A DNA stretch of 64,000 bases from Treponema sp. (GTDB taxonomy: Bacteria > Spirochaetota > Spirochaetia > Treponematales > Treponemataceae): contig JAKSLX010000014.1 of the NCBI GenBank assembly GCA_024400915.1, forward strand, positions 1 to 64,000. Direction: 5' to 3'. The notes below the pieces were generated by a model. The model saw only the letters and a program-made list of their open reading frames with translations. It was not told the origin of the DNA and made no database searches. The stretch's first letter is position 1, and every line of letters starts with the position of its first letter. Both the position numbers and the translations under genes were made by a program. This document shows, one piece after another, positions 42,006 through 50,832 of the stretch.

Positions 42006-43349
42006 TGGGATTTCCAGAGAAGAAAGAGTTGAGGATTTGAATTCTCCACCGTTCAACAAATCTGTGTAGATTCCGTTTTTGTCCAGTTGATTGCTTGCAT
42101 GAAGATCCATTTTTGCGTCATTGGAATCGATGTTTATGCAGACGATGATTTCCTGTCCTTCGTATTGGCGAGAAAAGGCAAACTGTTGGTTTGAGACTGA
42201 AATTTCCCTGTAATCGCCTTTCTGAAGGACGGAATTTTCCTGACGGATTTTTGCGAATCTTTTGATTGAATCGACCAGTGCCGTTGAATCCACATCAGGA
42301 CGGCAAAAATCCTCCAGTCTTTCAACAAATGGCGGCAGGGCTGGACGGAGCTGGAAGTCATCCCATTGTCCACGGCAGCCTTTGATTCCGAGTTCGCTTC
42401 CGTAATAGATTGATGGAATTCCTGGAATCGTAAAAAGAATTCCATAAAGCAGATGGAGAGAGCAGCAATCCTTCAATGTCGATCCGATCCTGTTTACATC
42501 ATGATTGTCCACAAAATTATAAAGAGGCGAATAACGGTAAATACCATTTGGCCCGAATTCTCTATTCAGATTGTAGGAAAGCTCAAAAAGATTTTTGTCG
42601 TTGATGCTGGACCAGATTCCTTTGTAAATCTGGTAGTTGGTGACTGAATCAAGGCGGCCTGGTTTTGCCCAATTGTTGTAGTCACCATTTACAACTTCTC
42701 CCATAAGCCAAAAGTCATCTTTGATGGATTTGCAGAAAGAAGAAAGCCTGTCCATGAAAACTGGCGAAAGCACATCCGCCGCATCAAGCCTAAGTCCATC
42801 TATCCCAAATTCCTCGATCCAGAATTTGACCGCTGAAAAAAGATGATCCTGTACCGCTGGATTCTCGCCATTGAGTTTTACCAGATCTTTGCAGCCGGCC
42901 CATCCGTCATAGTCGAAATTGTCTCCAAAACAGCTTCTTCCATCGAAGTTTATGTTCAGGTACCAGTCCTTGTAGGATGAATTCGTGCCATTCTTTATGA
43001 GATCCTTGAAGGCAAAAAATTCCCGCCCGGTGTGATTGAAGACCGCATCAAGAATCACGGAAATTCCCCGGTTGTGGCATTCCCTGCAGAAATCCTTGAA
43101 TTTCTCATTGTTCCCAAGACGGCGGTCAACGTAAAAATAATCCAGCGTATCATATCCGTGGGAAGTGGATTCAAATATCGGTCCGATATAAAGAGCGTTC
43201 ACTCCAAGCTCATGGATTCTGTCCAGTTCCGGTGTTAGAATTTCAAAAAAATTACCGGGTGGACATTGGTAGTCATTATGACGAGGACAGTTCCCCATCC
43301 CCAGAGGATATATGTGATAAAAGAATTTATCTGAGAAAATTGCATTCAT
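41973..43349 (-). CDS. GH13 alpha-amylase family enzyme
   Basis: A 458-residue alpha-amylase-type barrel with no signal peptide. The four conserved regions are DAVFNHTG, GLRLDAADV (nucleophile D189), LMGEVVNGDY (acid/base E218) and NFVDNHDVNRI (D284). YIGPIFESTSHGYDTLDYFYVD and ISVILDAVFN show the oligosaccharide-active (maltogenic/neopullulanase-like) type rather than a secreted amylase. It probably degrades imported maltodextrins or mobilises stored glucan. GGAG lies seven bases before the ATG. An iteron sits on the opposite strand near the N-terminal coding part (43259-43275). Confidence 0.9.
   Translation of the reverse strand: MNAIFSDKFFYHIYPLGMGNCPRHNDYQCPPGNFFEILTPELDRIHELGVNALYIGPIFESTSHGYDTLDYFYVDRRLGNNEKFKDFCRECHNRGISVILDAVFNHTGREFFAFKDLIKNGTNSSYKDWYLNINFDGRSCFGDNFDYDGWAGCKDLVKLNGENPAVQDHLFSAVKFWIEEFGIDGLRLDAADVLSPVFMDRLSSFCKSIKDDFWLMGEVVNGDYNNWAKPGRLDSVTNYQIYKGIWSSINDKNLFELSYNLNREFGPNGIYRYSPLYNFVDNHDVNRIGSTLKDCCSLHLLYGILFTIPGIPSIYYGSELGIKGCRGQWDDFQLRPALPPFVERLEDFCRPDVDSTALVDSIKRFAKIRQENSVLQKGDYREISVSNQQFAFSRQYEGQEIIVCINIDSNDAKMDLHASNQLDKNGIYTDLLNGGEFKSSTLSSLEIPSKWLRILKRI
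43259..43275 (+). repeat. Dispersed iteron inside the GH13 gene
   Basis: GTGGACATTGGTAGTCA, close to the commonest origin iteron, 28 kb from repB and within coding sequence. It is the farthest copy found. Confidence 0.6.
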
Positions 43350-43367
43350 TTTTTGATTCTCCGCGAA

Positions 43368-43946
43368 TTAACTTACGATTCCGTACATGAAGGAATGGAC
43401 GAGCTGATAGATGATCTGGTCGTCCGCTTCGATTTCCTTTGCCAGAACTGCCATGGAAACTGAAAAAAGGCTGTTTGTGAACAAGGTGGCATAAAGGATT
43501 TCCTTGCCCCTCATGTTTCCCAGTTCCTGGCACGAAAGCTCAAAGAAATGGCGGATTGTGTTTTTGATTTGCTCTGTCACCTTTGTATAGATCGATTTGG
43601 CCTCGCTGTTCTCCGGTGCATTGATCAAGGAATTGTGAAGCCTGAAAAAAACTGTATTCTCACTGGCGAATTTGATCGTGTCCTGATACAGGCGGGTTAT
43701 TGATTTAGTGAAGTCATGTTCGTATTCCGCGGCATTTTCTATAAGCTGGCAGAATCTGTTTCCATAGGTTGACGCGATCTCTTCCAGAATTCCAGCCTTG
43801 CTTCCAAAATAATAATACAAGGTTGGCTTTGTGATTTCCGCCTGCTGGCAGATTTCCTGGACTCCAACTCCATCGTATCCTTTCTGCGCAAACAGATTCA
43901 TTGCGATATTCAAAATCTGTGATTTTCTTCCTTCATCCTGTTCCAT
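43368..43946 (-). CDS. TetR family transcriptional regulator
   Basis: A 192-residue regulator. The N-terminal helix-turn-helix is SQILNIAMNLFAQKGYDGVGVQEICQQAEITKPTLYYYFGSKAGIL (residues 8-53). The C-terminal part is an unmatched ligand-binding domain. The start at 43946 (MEQDEGRK) is chosen because the promoter boxes leave exactly seven bases before that ATG; a longer frame would begin inside the promoter. A palindrome between the boxes suggests autoregulation. Its other targets are not visible; the GH13 gene 18 bases downstream on the same strand is probably read from the same promoter. Confidence 0.87.
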   Translation of the reverse strand: MEQDEGRKSQILNIAMNLFAQKGYDGVGVQEICQQAEITKPTLYYYFGSKAGILEEIASTYGNRFCQLIENAAEYEHDFTKSITRLYQDTIKFASENTVFFRLHNSLINAPENSEAKSIYTKVTEQIKNTIRHFFELSCQELGNMRGKEILYATLFTNSLFSVSMAVLAKEIEADDQIIYQLVHSFMYGIVS

Positions 43947-43953
43947 GGGTTTT

Positions 43954-43982
43954 AATATACCGAACGGTAGGTATAATGTCAA
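43954..43982 (-). promoter_or_regulatory. TetR promoter with operator and leaderless spacing
   Basis: On the minus strand TTGACA (43977-43982), a 17-base spacer and TATATT (43954-43959), followed by seven bases and the ATG. ACCG-TT-CGGT within the spacer is an inverted repeat suited to a TetR dimer. There is no Shine-Dalgarno. Confidence 0.75.
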
Positions 43983-44047
43983 TAAAAGAAATTGTGCCGT
44001 TGCATTAAAATTTCAATGAAATTTCGGATATCATGGTGTTTTCGCTG

Positions 44048-44053
44048 TATAAT
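44048..44053 (+). promoter_or_regulatory. -10 box upstream of 5-formyl-THF cyclo-ligase gene
   Basis: TATAAT 37 bases before the ATG at 44090/44093; AGAGG lies between. Confidence 0.45.
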
Positions 44054-44092
44054 GATTCTGTTGTTACAGAGTCGGTTTTAAGAGGAAAGATG

Positions 44093-44653
44093 ATGACAAA
44101 AAATGAACTGCGAACCCAGATAAAGGTGAGCCTTAAAGAAGCAAAATCCACGCTTCCAGCTGAATCAGAAAGGATTTGCAAAAAGCTGCTTGCCACAAAA
44201 GCATACAGGGAATGTAACTGCGTTCTTGCCTACATGGCCCTTTTTGATGAAGTCGATCTTTCTTTCGTAATGGAGAACGCCTTGAAGGACGGGAAAAAAG
44301 TCTATATTCCCAGGGTCGTTCCGGATTCTTCCGATATGGATTTTTTCAGATATGACGAGGATTCCGAAATTGCATGCGGAAGCTTTGGAATTGATGAGCC
44401 TGATTCAAATGGCGAGAAATTCCTTTTGGAGAAACGGGATGAGAATATCCTTGTGCTTGTTCCCGGACGTGCCTTTACAGCTGATGGAAAACGTCTTGGC
44501 CGCGGAAAAGGTTATTATGACAAATATCTTGGTGATCTGATTAGATGCGATCCGAAAAATCTGAATCTGATTGGAGTTTGTTTTCCGCTTCAGGTTGTGG
44601 AGGATCTTCCTGTAGAAGACCATGATATTAAGATGGACGAAGTTGTCTGCTGA
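44093..44653 (+). CDS. 5-formyltetrahydrofolate cyclo-ligase family protein
   Basis: A 186-residue protein of the MTHFS family. It converts 5-formyl-THF to 5,10-methenyl-THF with ATP. The hallmark is GRAFTADGKRLGRGKGYYDKYL, whose GRGKGYYD forms the ATP site; RTQIKVSLKEAKSTL and VYIPRVVP fit the N-terminal part. Two ATG codons follow AGAGG; 44093 gives a 7-base spacing and 44090 is possible. The longer frame from 44033 crosses the likely -10 box. A terminator follows the gene. Confidence 0.88.
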   Translation: MTKNELRTQIKVSLKEAKSTLPAESERICKKLLATKAYRECNCVLAYMALFDEVDLSFVMENALKDGKKVYIPRVVPDSSDMDFFRYDEDSEIACGSFGIDEPDSNGEKFLLEKRDENILVLVPGRAFTADGKRLGRGKGYYDKYLGDLIRCDPKNLNLIGVCFPLQVVEDLPVEDHDIKMDEVVC

Positions 44654-44702
44654 AATGAAATTTGGTCAGATTATCCGCAAAGAATGGAAAACATGATGGA
44701 AG

Positions 44703-44750
44703 AATGCATCCCAGACTGGAAAGCTCCAGCTGAATGGGATGCATTTTTTT
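44703..44750 (+). terminator. Terminator after the cyclo-ligase gene
   Basis: AATGCATCCCA (44703-44713) pairs with TGGGATGCATT (44735-44745), with an inner CTGGA/TCCAG stem, then a T-run. Confidence 0.9.
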
Positions 44751-44751
44751 G

Positions 44752-46152
44752 TTACACCAGAGCAGGTCTAGAGAACATCTTTTTCCAATATATCAGAAGC
44801 ATGATGATTGTTGTAAGGAAAGAAAGCGTGTCGGAAACAGGCCCAGTCCAAAGGACTCCTTCAACACCAAGGAAAATTGGAAGGATGAAGGTGAATGGAA
44901 GCTGGAACACAATCTGCTTTGAAAGTGAAAGAATTGAGGCCTGCATTGGATATCCTAAAGCCTGGAAAAAAATTCCGCTCATGATCTGGATACCAAGGGT
45001 TGGAATCAGCATAAGATAGATCCTCATGCATTTTATGGCAAATTCATTGTAGATGTCGTTTTCAGAACCGAAGATGCTGATGATTGCCATTGGTTTGAGC
45101 TGTGCCACGAGAAATGCGCAAGTGCAGATTATTGTTGAGATTACTGCCACAAGCTTGAACATTCTTTTTACGCGGTCATATTTTCCACTGCCATAATTGT
45201 ATCCAAAGATTGGCTGTGCGCCTGCAGAAAGGCCGATCACGATGCTCATGATGATAGAGAAAGTCTTCATCGTGATTCCAAGAGTTGTGACCGGAATGTC
45301 TGGACCGTATTTTGATTTCAATCCGTATGCTACAAGGACATTGTTTCTGGCTGCAATCGCAATGACCAATGCCATCTGAGAAATGAAGCTTGAGACACCG
45401 AGCTTTGATACAACTGGAATATATGAAAGGCTTTTCTTCCATAAAAAGCGGTGGAGCTTTACGCTCTTCATTTTTCTTGTGAAGTAATAGATATTCAGAA
45501 TTCCGTTTGCTGCCTGTCCAAGAATTGTGGCCAAAGCTGCACCCTTTACTCCCCAATGGAAGATGAAGATAAAAATAGGATCCAGCACAACATTTATGAT
45601 TGTTCCTGTAAAAAGACCGATCATGTTGAATCTTGGGTTGCCGTCAGCGCGGATTATGCTAGAACCTCCAGAACAGATTGCGCAGAAAGGAAGACCGATT
45701 GTGATTATCCGGCCATATTCGACCGCATAGGGAAGAATCCCATCGGAAGCTCCGAAAATTCGGCACAATGGTTTCATGAAGATCATGTAGAGGATTGCAA
45801 GGAAAAGTCCAATTGTCAAAAATCCTATGATTCCTGCCATTGTTCCTTTTGCGGCCTCTTCTTCCTTTTTTTCTCCAAGCTTGAGGCTTAGGAATGCTGC
45901 GGCGCCGTCACCGAATAGAAGTGAGAATGCCATGGCAAATGTAACGACTGGAAAAATAACAGAGGTAGCGCCGTTTCCAAGATACCCGACTCCTCGTCCA
46001 ATAAAAATCTGGTCAACGATGTTATAGAAGGAATTTACCACCATGGAAATGATTCCAGGAATGGCGAATTTTGCCAGAAGCTTTCCGATTCTTTCAGTTC
46101 CTAAGATATTTTCTTTAGGTGATTCATTTGTTGATTCATTATCTTTTTTCAT
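44752..46152 (-). CDS. MATE family efflux transporter (third, MepA-like)
   Basis: A 466-residue MATE protein. Twelve helices in two halves; IPGIISMVVNSFYNIVDQIFIGRGVGYLG is the N-terminal half opening and VVSKLGVSSFISQMALVIAIAARN the second. The NIVDQIFIG pattern fits the MepA-type branch more than the other two MATE proteins of the window. The ATG at 46152 (MKKDNESTN) is chosen because -10 TATTAT ends eight bases upstream; the longer frame to 46248 would include the promoter. Substrate unknown. Confidence 0.86.
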   Translation of the reverse strand: MKKDNESTNESPKENILGTERIGKLLAKFAIPGIISMVVNSFYNIVDQIFIGRGVGYLGNGATSVIFPVVTFAMAFSLLFGDGAAAFLSLKLGEKKEEEAAKGTMAGIIGFLTIGLFLAILYMIFMKPLCRIFGASDGILPYAVEYGRIITIGLPFCAICSGGSSIIRADGNPRFNMIGLFTGTIINVVLDPIFIFIFHWGVKGAALATILGQAANGILNIYYFTRKMKSVKLHRFLWKKSLSYIPVVSKLGVSSFISQMALVIAIAARNNVLVAYGLKSKYGPDIPVTTLGITMKTFSIIMSIVIGLSAGAQPIFGYNYGSGKYDRVKRMFKLVAVISTIICTCAFLVAQLKPMAIISIFGSENDIYNEFAIKCMRIYLMLIPTLGIQIMSGIFFQALGYPMQASILSLSKQIVFQLPFTFILPIFLGVEGVLWTGPVSDTLSFLTTIIMLLIYWKKMFSRPALV

Positions 46153-46160
46153 ATGTTTAG

Positions 46161-46189
46161 ATAATAACGATAAATAAAATTGACTGCAA
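46161..46189 (-). promoter_or_regulatory. MATE promoter placed for a leaderless transcript
   Basis: On the minus strand TTGCAG (46184-46189), 17-base spacer, TATTAT (46161-46166), then eight bases to the ATG at 46152. No Shine-Dalgarno. Confidence 0.55.
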
Positions 46190-46317
46190 TCAGAGGAAAT
46201 TTCTGCGGTTTGGTTGAAAATGCAACTAAAGGATATTTTTTTTGTCATTTTTTCAATGGACGTTTCTCAAAATGTGGATATATTATGTTAGATACATAGA
46301 ATCGGAAAAGGAAAAAA

Positions 46318-47667
46318 ATGAAATTCATACATACAGCAGACTGGCATCTTGGAAACAGGATGCACGACATTGAGCGCAATGAGGAATTTAAATCGTTTCT
46401 GTCATGGCTAAAGAATGTGATTGTTGAAGAGAAAGCGGAAGGATTGATTGTTTCCGGTGACATTTTTGATACCGCGAATCCTCCTACAGAATCAAGACGG
46501 CAGTACATAAAATTCCTTGCGTCGCTTCTGGATACCTGCTGCAGGAATGTGATAGTTGTCGGCGGAAACCATGATTCCGGTGCTTTGCTGGATTCAGAAA
46601 AAGATATTCTTGCGGCCTTGGACATTCATGTCGTTGGTTCAATTTCTAATATCCGCCTGGAAGACATGGTTTTTGAGCTGAAGGATGATAATGATGATGC
46701 GTCCGCAATCTGTGTTGCCATTCCTTTTGTCCGTGAAAATGATCTTAGGGATTATTTTGATGAAGAGGTTGAGGACGGCTGTTTCAGCGATCAGGCTTAT
46801 GGTGCCTTGTACAATAAGGCGCTTGAAATCGCAAAAAAAATGCGGGGGGATCGCCAAATTCCGATTATCGCCACAGGCCATCTTTATGCGGCGAATCTTG
46901 AAGGCAGGTTTTCAGCAGCGGAAAAGGAATCTGGTTCAGATGACGGACGAAGAATCCTTGATGTTGTAGGAAAACTTGGATCTGTCCATGCATCTGTTTT
47001 TTCTCCTGAATACGATTATGTCGCTCTCGGTCACATCCATTACACGACCATGGTGGATAAGAATCCCAAGGTGAGATATTCCGGTTCGCCTTTTATTCTT
47101 GGATTCGATGAAGCTCATCTTGACCGCAATGTGTTGAGCGTGAATGTGGAAAAAGGGAAGAAACCGGAAGTCAATAAGATTGCGGTTCCAAGGACAGTCG
47201 AATATAGAAGGATTTCTGGAGACTGTGAGACTATCCGCAAGGAGCTTGAAAAATATCATTTGAAGGAAGCGGATGGAATCACAGGCAAGTACATGGAAAG
47301 TCATCTGGAGCTCTATTATAAGAGGGAAGATGGAATCAACATCAACGATGAGCTTGAAGGCCTGATCACTGAGCTGAAGGAAAAAGAAGTCTATGTCGCC
47401 AGCAGAAGGGTGCAGGATGTGGGAAAAATCATGAATGGTGAAAATCCATATTGCGACGATATGGATGAACTTAAAAACATGGCTCCTGAGGAAATCTTTA
47501 AGGCGCTTCTGCTTTCCAAGTCCCCAATCGATCTAGGTGAAATGGAAGAAGATATGACTGACGAGGAAAAAGATAAGAAAATCAGGGAAAAGCAGGATGA
47601 AATCGTAAAAAAATATCTTCCTACCTTTATGGAAATCTATAGCTCAGTTCAAAATGGAGATATGTAA
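46318..47667 (+). CDS. sbcD: Exonuclease subunit SbcD
   Basis: A 449-residue Mre11-type nuclease. Motifs: HTADWHLGNRMHD at the N-terminus, SGDIFDTANPP, VGGNHDSG, and GHIH (as LGHIHYTTM). With SbcC it cuts hairpins and processes DNA ends using Mn2+. Length is a little above the E. coli protein (400). The gene is joined to sbcC: its TAA overlaps the next ATG region (TAAATG), and the two form an operon. AAGGA precedes the ATG. Confidence 0.95.
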   Translation: MKFIHTADWHLGNRMHDIERNEEFKSFLSWLKNVIVEEKAEGLIVSGDIFDTANPPTESRRQYIKFLASLLDTCCRNVIVVGGNHDSGALLDSEKDILAALDIHVVGSISNIRLEDMVFELKDDNDDASAICVAIPFVRENDLRDYFDEEVEDGCFSDQAYGALYNKALEIAKKMRGDRQIPIIATGHLYAANLEGRFSAAEKESGSDDGRRILDVVGKLGSVHASVFSPEYDYVALGHIHYTTMVDKNPKVRYSGSPFILGFDEAHLDRNVLSVNVEKGKKPEVNKIAVPRTVEYRRISGDCETIRKELEKYHLKEADGITGKYMESHLELYYKREDGININDELEGLITELKEKEVYVASRRVQDVGKIMNGENPYCDDMDELKNMAPEEIFKALLLSKSPIDLGEMEEDMTDEEKDKKIREKQDEIVKKYLPTFMEIYSSVQNGDM

Positions 47668-50600
47668 ATGAAAATCACCAAGATAGAAATCGAAAACATA
47701 AACTCCCTCAAAGGAAAATGGACAATAGATTTTGCGCACCCGGATTACGAGAAGAACCATAACCTTTTTGTTATTTGTGGTGATACAGGTGCCGGAAAGA
47801 CCACAATCCTTGATGCGATCACCCTCGCTCTTTATGGAAGGACTCCTAGACAGACAAGCTTCTCTTCTCAGAATGAATTGATGACCCGCCATACCACAAA
47901 ATGCTCGGCCCGTGTTACCTATGAATGCAGGCAAGGACGGTTCACATCAGAATTTTCCCAGAGAAGGGCCAGAGATAAGCTGGATGGAAATCTTAGCGCA
48001 GCCCAGGGAAGAATCGTCAATCTTGATACAAACGAAGAATTTTCAAATCTCGCCCAAAGTTCCTTGCAGAAAAAGACCAGCGAAATTATCCAGCTGGATT
48101 ACGACCAGTTCTGCCGTTCAATCATGCTTGCCCAGGGACAGTTTGACGATTTTATAAAAGGAGATCCAAGATCAAAAGCCGGGATTCTCGCAAAACTGAA
48201 CGGAACAGAAAACTACAAGCTTTTTGCCAACAGGCTCTGGATGACCGGTAAACAGAAAATCGCTGAATATGATGAAAACAGAAAACAGCTTGATGGAATG
48301 AAAATTCTTACTCCAGAAGAGGTCGAGTCCAAAAATAAGGATATTGAGATCAAGAATGAAGAGATTATTTCAATCCAAAAAGAAATGGACAGGAATACAG
48401 AAAATATTGCCTGGCTGGAAAAGCTTGCTGATCTGAATGAAAAGCTCAAAGAGGCGGAAAACCGTCGAGAAGAATTCGAACAGGATGAGATTTGTTTTAA
48501 CGAGAAAAAAGGTTTGCTGGAGACTTCAGAAAAATCAAGAAACTGTGAGGCTTTTTACGCAAGCTTCAATCAAATTCGTGAAAGTCAGAAGGCAGATGAA
48601 GATTTCTTGAAGGAAAATGGTCCACATCTTGCAGAGCTGGAAAAAGCAGTTGCTGATGCAAAGCTTGAAACCGGCAAGAAAGAATCTGAGCTAAAGGCTT
48701 TGAAGGAAAAAGAGGATTCCTGCCGTGAAACCTGGAACAAAGTGCGGGCATTGGATGAAAAAATCTCATCAAATTCAGAATCCCTTGGGGAAGCCGAAAA
48801 ACGGGTTGAAGAAGCCAACAAAGAACTGGCAGAGAAAACAAAGAAATTTGATGGCCTAAAGAAAGATGTGGAAATTCTCAGTGAAGAAATCAGTCAGCTG
48901 GAAGAATATATCCAGGAAAATGAAAAAGACGGAAAACTGGAAGGTTTGGTTTCCGCCCTTGAAATCCTGAAAAAAAATCTGAATGGATATGAACATGCAG
49001 TTGATTCAAAGCATTCGGAAAAGAAGGATGCCGCCGCAGAGATTGAGTCATCAGAAAAGAAGATAACGGAAGCTTCAGTAAAAATAGAAGAACTGAATCT
49101 GGCTCTTAAAGAACTGGTCAATACTGAATATGTCGCTGTTTCACTTCTGCTTCGAAAAGGATTGGAAAAAGGTAAATCCTGTCCAATATGCGGCTCAAAG
49201 GATCATCCTGCCTGCGAACACGAAGAAGATGCTTCGGAAATGGATTCCGGAACCCAGAAGGTTGGAATGGACATTTCTGAATTGAACAGGAAAATCGAAT
49301 CAGAAGAGCAGACAAAAGCTGAGGCAGAAAGATTAAAGACTGAGGCTGCAGGAACGATTGTGCGGCTTGAGAAAGAAATTTCAGAATTGGAGGAAAAGAT
49401 TGATTGTGAAATTTCTGAGATGAATGAAAAGATCCTTCCTTGGGAAAAATCTGTGAGCAGACAGAATTCCAGACAGCAGATTTCAGATATCATTGATGAA
49501 TTCCAAGTTAAGCAGGAGCAGCTGAAAACAAAATCAGAAAAGCTCACCAAGAAAAGGAACGAAAAAACGGCGGCTGAATCTGCATTGGCGGAAATCGATG
49601 TTGCAGCCTTGAATCGCAGGGTGGATGAGGAAAACGGAAAAAAATGTGAGATCCAGCAATTGCTGAACCTAATTCTTGAAGAAAGGAAGGATCTGTTTGA
49701 GGACAAAGATGTGGACTCCGAAGAAAAGGAATTCAATGGGAAATTAAAGAAAGCCTCAATGGAATTTGATGATGCCAAAGAGGAAACTGCAAGAATTTCA
49801 AATGAAATGTCGGGACTTCAGGGACAGATCACAAAATGCAGAAATAACATTGAGTCCAGAAAAGAAGAATACGAAAAATCCGAAAAGACATTCCTGGAGG
49901 CCTTAAAGAAAAACGGTTTTGCAGATGAGGCGGAATTCTTAGGAAGCAGAATCAGCGAAGAAGCTTTGGCTGCTCTTAAGAAAGAAAAAGAGGATATCGC
50001 CAGAAGGGATGCGGAAACCATCACTACTGTAAATTCCTGCAAGAAAGAGAAGGAAGATTGCGCAAAGCTGAACAAAACAAATTCTTCTCTTGATGAACTG
50101 CAGAAAATCAAGAATGAACTGGTGGATAAAAAAGACAGCCTGAACAAAGAGATTGGATCGATCAACAACGAGCTTGCGGTCAATGATGAAAATAAGACCA
50201 TCTATGACGAGAAAAAAGCGATTGTCGATGGATTGTATGAGGAGAAAGTATTCTGGGAGCAGATCCAGAGATTTGTTGGAAAGCAGGATGGCAGCGACTT
50301 TGAGGTCTTTGTTGAAGCCCTTGCATTCAAGAATCTTCTGCTGAAGGCGAACAAATATGTTTTTGCGATTACGGGAAGATATACCCTTGTTCAGAAAGAA
50401 GGCCAGGTGGATTTTCTTGTGCATGATGTGAACTATCCTGACGCAAAGGATGACAGGCCTGTCTCGAACATGAGTGGTGGAGAAAAATTCATAATCAGCC
50501 TTTCTCTTGCTTTGGGTATCGCAGAATTGGCCAGCAGAAATGTGCAGGTTGATTCTCTGTTCCTTGATGAAGGATTTGGAACATTAAGTGGACAGCCTTT

Positions 50601-50766
50601 GGTCGAGGCGATAAATGCCCTTAAATCTTTGCAGAGCAGTGGAAAGATGCTGGGTATAATCACCCATGTAAATGATGTGATAAGGGAATTTGATCAGAAA
50701 ATCGCTGCGGTCAGAACGGATGGCGGAGTCAGTGAATTGATTGGTTCTGGAGTCAGCCGAGGATAA
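47668..50766 (+). CDS. sbcC: Exonuclease subunit SbcC
   Basis: A 1032-residue Rad50/SbcC SMC-like ATPase. Walker A is CGDTGAGKTT (near 35-43), a long coiled-coil fills the middle, and CPICGSKDHPAC holds the zinc hook CxxC (near 507). The ABC signature is NMSGGEKFIISLSLALG and Walker B SLFLDEGFGTLSG at the C-terminus. Tight operon with sbcD. Together they process hairpins, stalled forks and double-strand break ends. Confidence 0.95.
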   Translation: MKITKIEIENINSLKGKWTIDFAHPDYEKNHNLFVICGDTGAGKTTILDAITLALYGRTPRQTSFSSQNELMTRHTTKCSARVTYECRQGRFTSEFSQRRARDKLDGNLSAAQGRIVNLDTNEEFSNLAQSSLQKKTSEIIQLDYDQFCRSIMLAQGQFDDFIKGDPRSKAGILAKLNGTENYKLFANRLWMTGKQKIAEYDENRKQLDGMKILTPEEVESKNKDIEIKNEEIISIQKEMDRNTENIAWLEKLADLNEKLKEAENRREEFEQDEICFNEKKGLLETSEKSRNCEAFYASFNQIRESQKADEDFLKENGPHLAELEKAVADAKLETGKKESELKALKEKEDSCRETWNKVRALDEKISSNSESLGEAEKRVEEANKELAEKTKKFDGLKKDVEILSEEISQLEEYIQENEKDGKLEGLVSALEILKKNLNGYEHAVDSKHSEKKDAAAEIESSEKKITEASVKIEELNLALKELVNTEYVAVSLLLRKGLEKGKSCPICGSKDHPACEHEEDASEMDSGTQKVGMDISELNRKIESEEQTKAEAERLKTEAAGTIVRLEKEISELEEKIDCEISEMNEKILPWEKSVSRQNSRQQISDIIDEFQVKQEQLKTKSEKLTKKRNEKTAAESALAEIDVAALNRRVDEENGKKCEIQQLLNLILEERKDLFEDKDVDSEEKEFNGKLKKASMEFDDAKEETARISNEMSGLQGQITKCRNNIESRKEEYEKSEKTFLEALKKNGFADEAEFLGSRISEEALAALKKEKEDIARRDAETITTVNSCKKEKEDCAKLNKTNSSLDELQKIKNELVDKKDSLNKEIGSINNELAVNDENKTIYDEKKAIVDGLYEEKVFWEQIQRFVGKQDGSDFEVFVEALAFKNLLLKANKYVFAITGRYTLVQKEGQVDFLVHDVNYPDAKDDRPVSNMSGGEKFIISLSLALGIAELASRNVQVDSLFLDEGFGTLSGQPLVEAINALKSLQSSGKMLGIITHVNDVIREFDQKIAAVRTDGGVSELIGSGVSRG

Positions 50767-50832
50767 AATTTATCTTTAAAATTGCCATTTTGAGAATTCT
50801 TACTATATTAAGTGTACTCAAAGGGGCAATAT

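Noticed and set aside
44684..45019. Plus-strand frame after the cyclo-ligase gene
   Set aside because: Starts inside the terminator and runs opposite the MATE gene.
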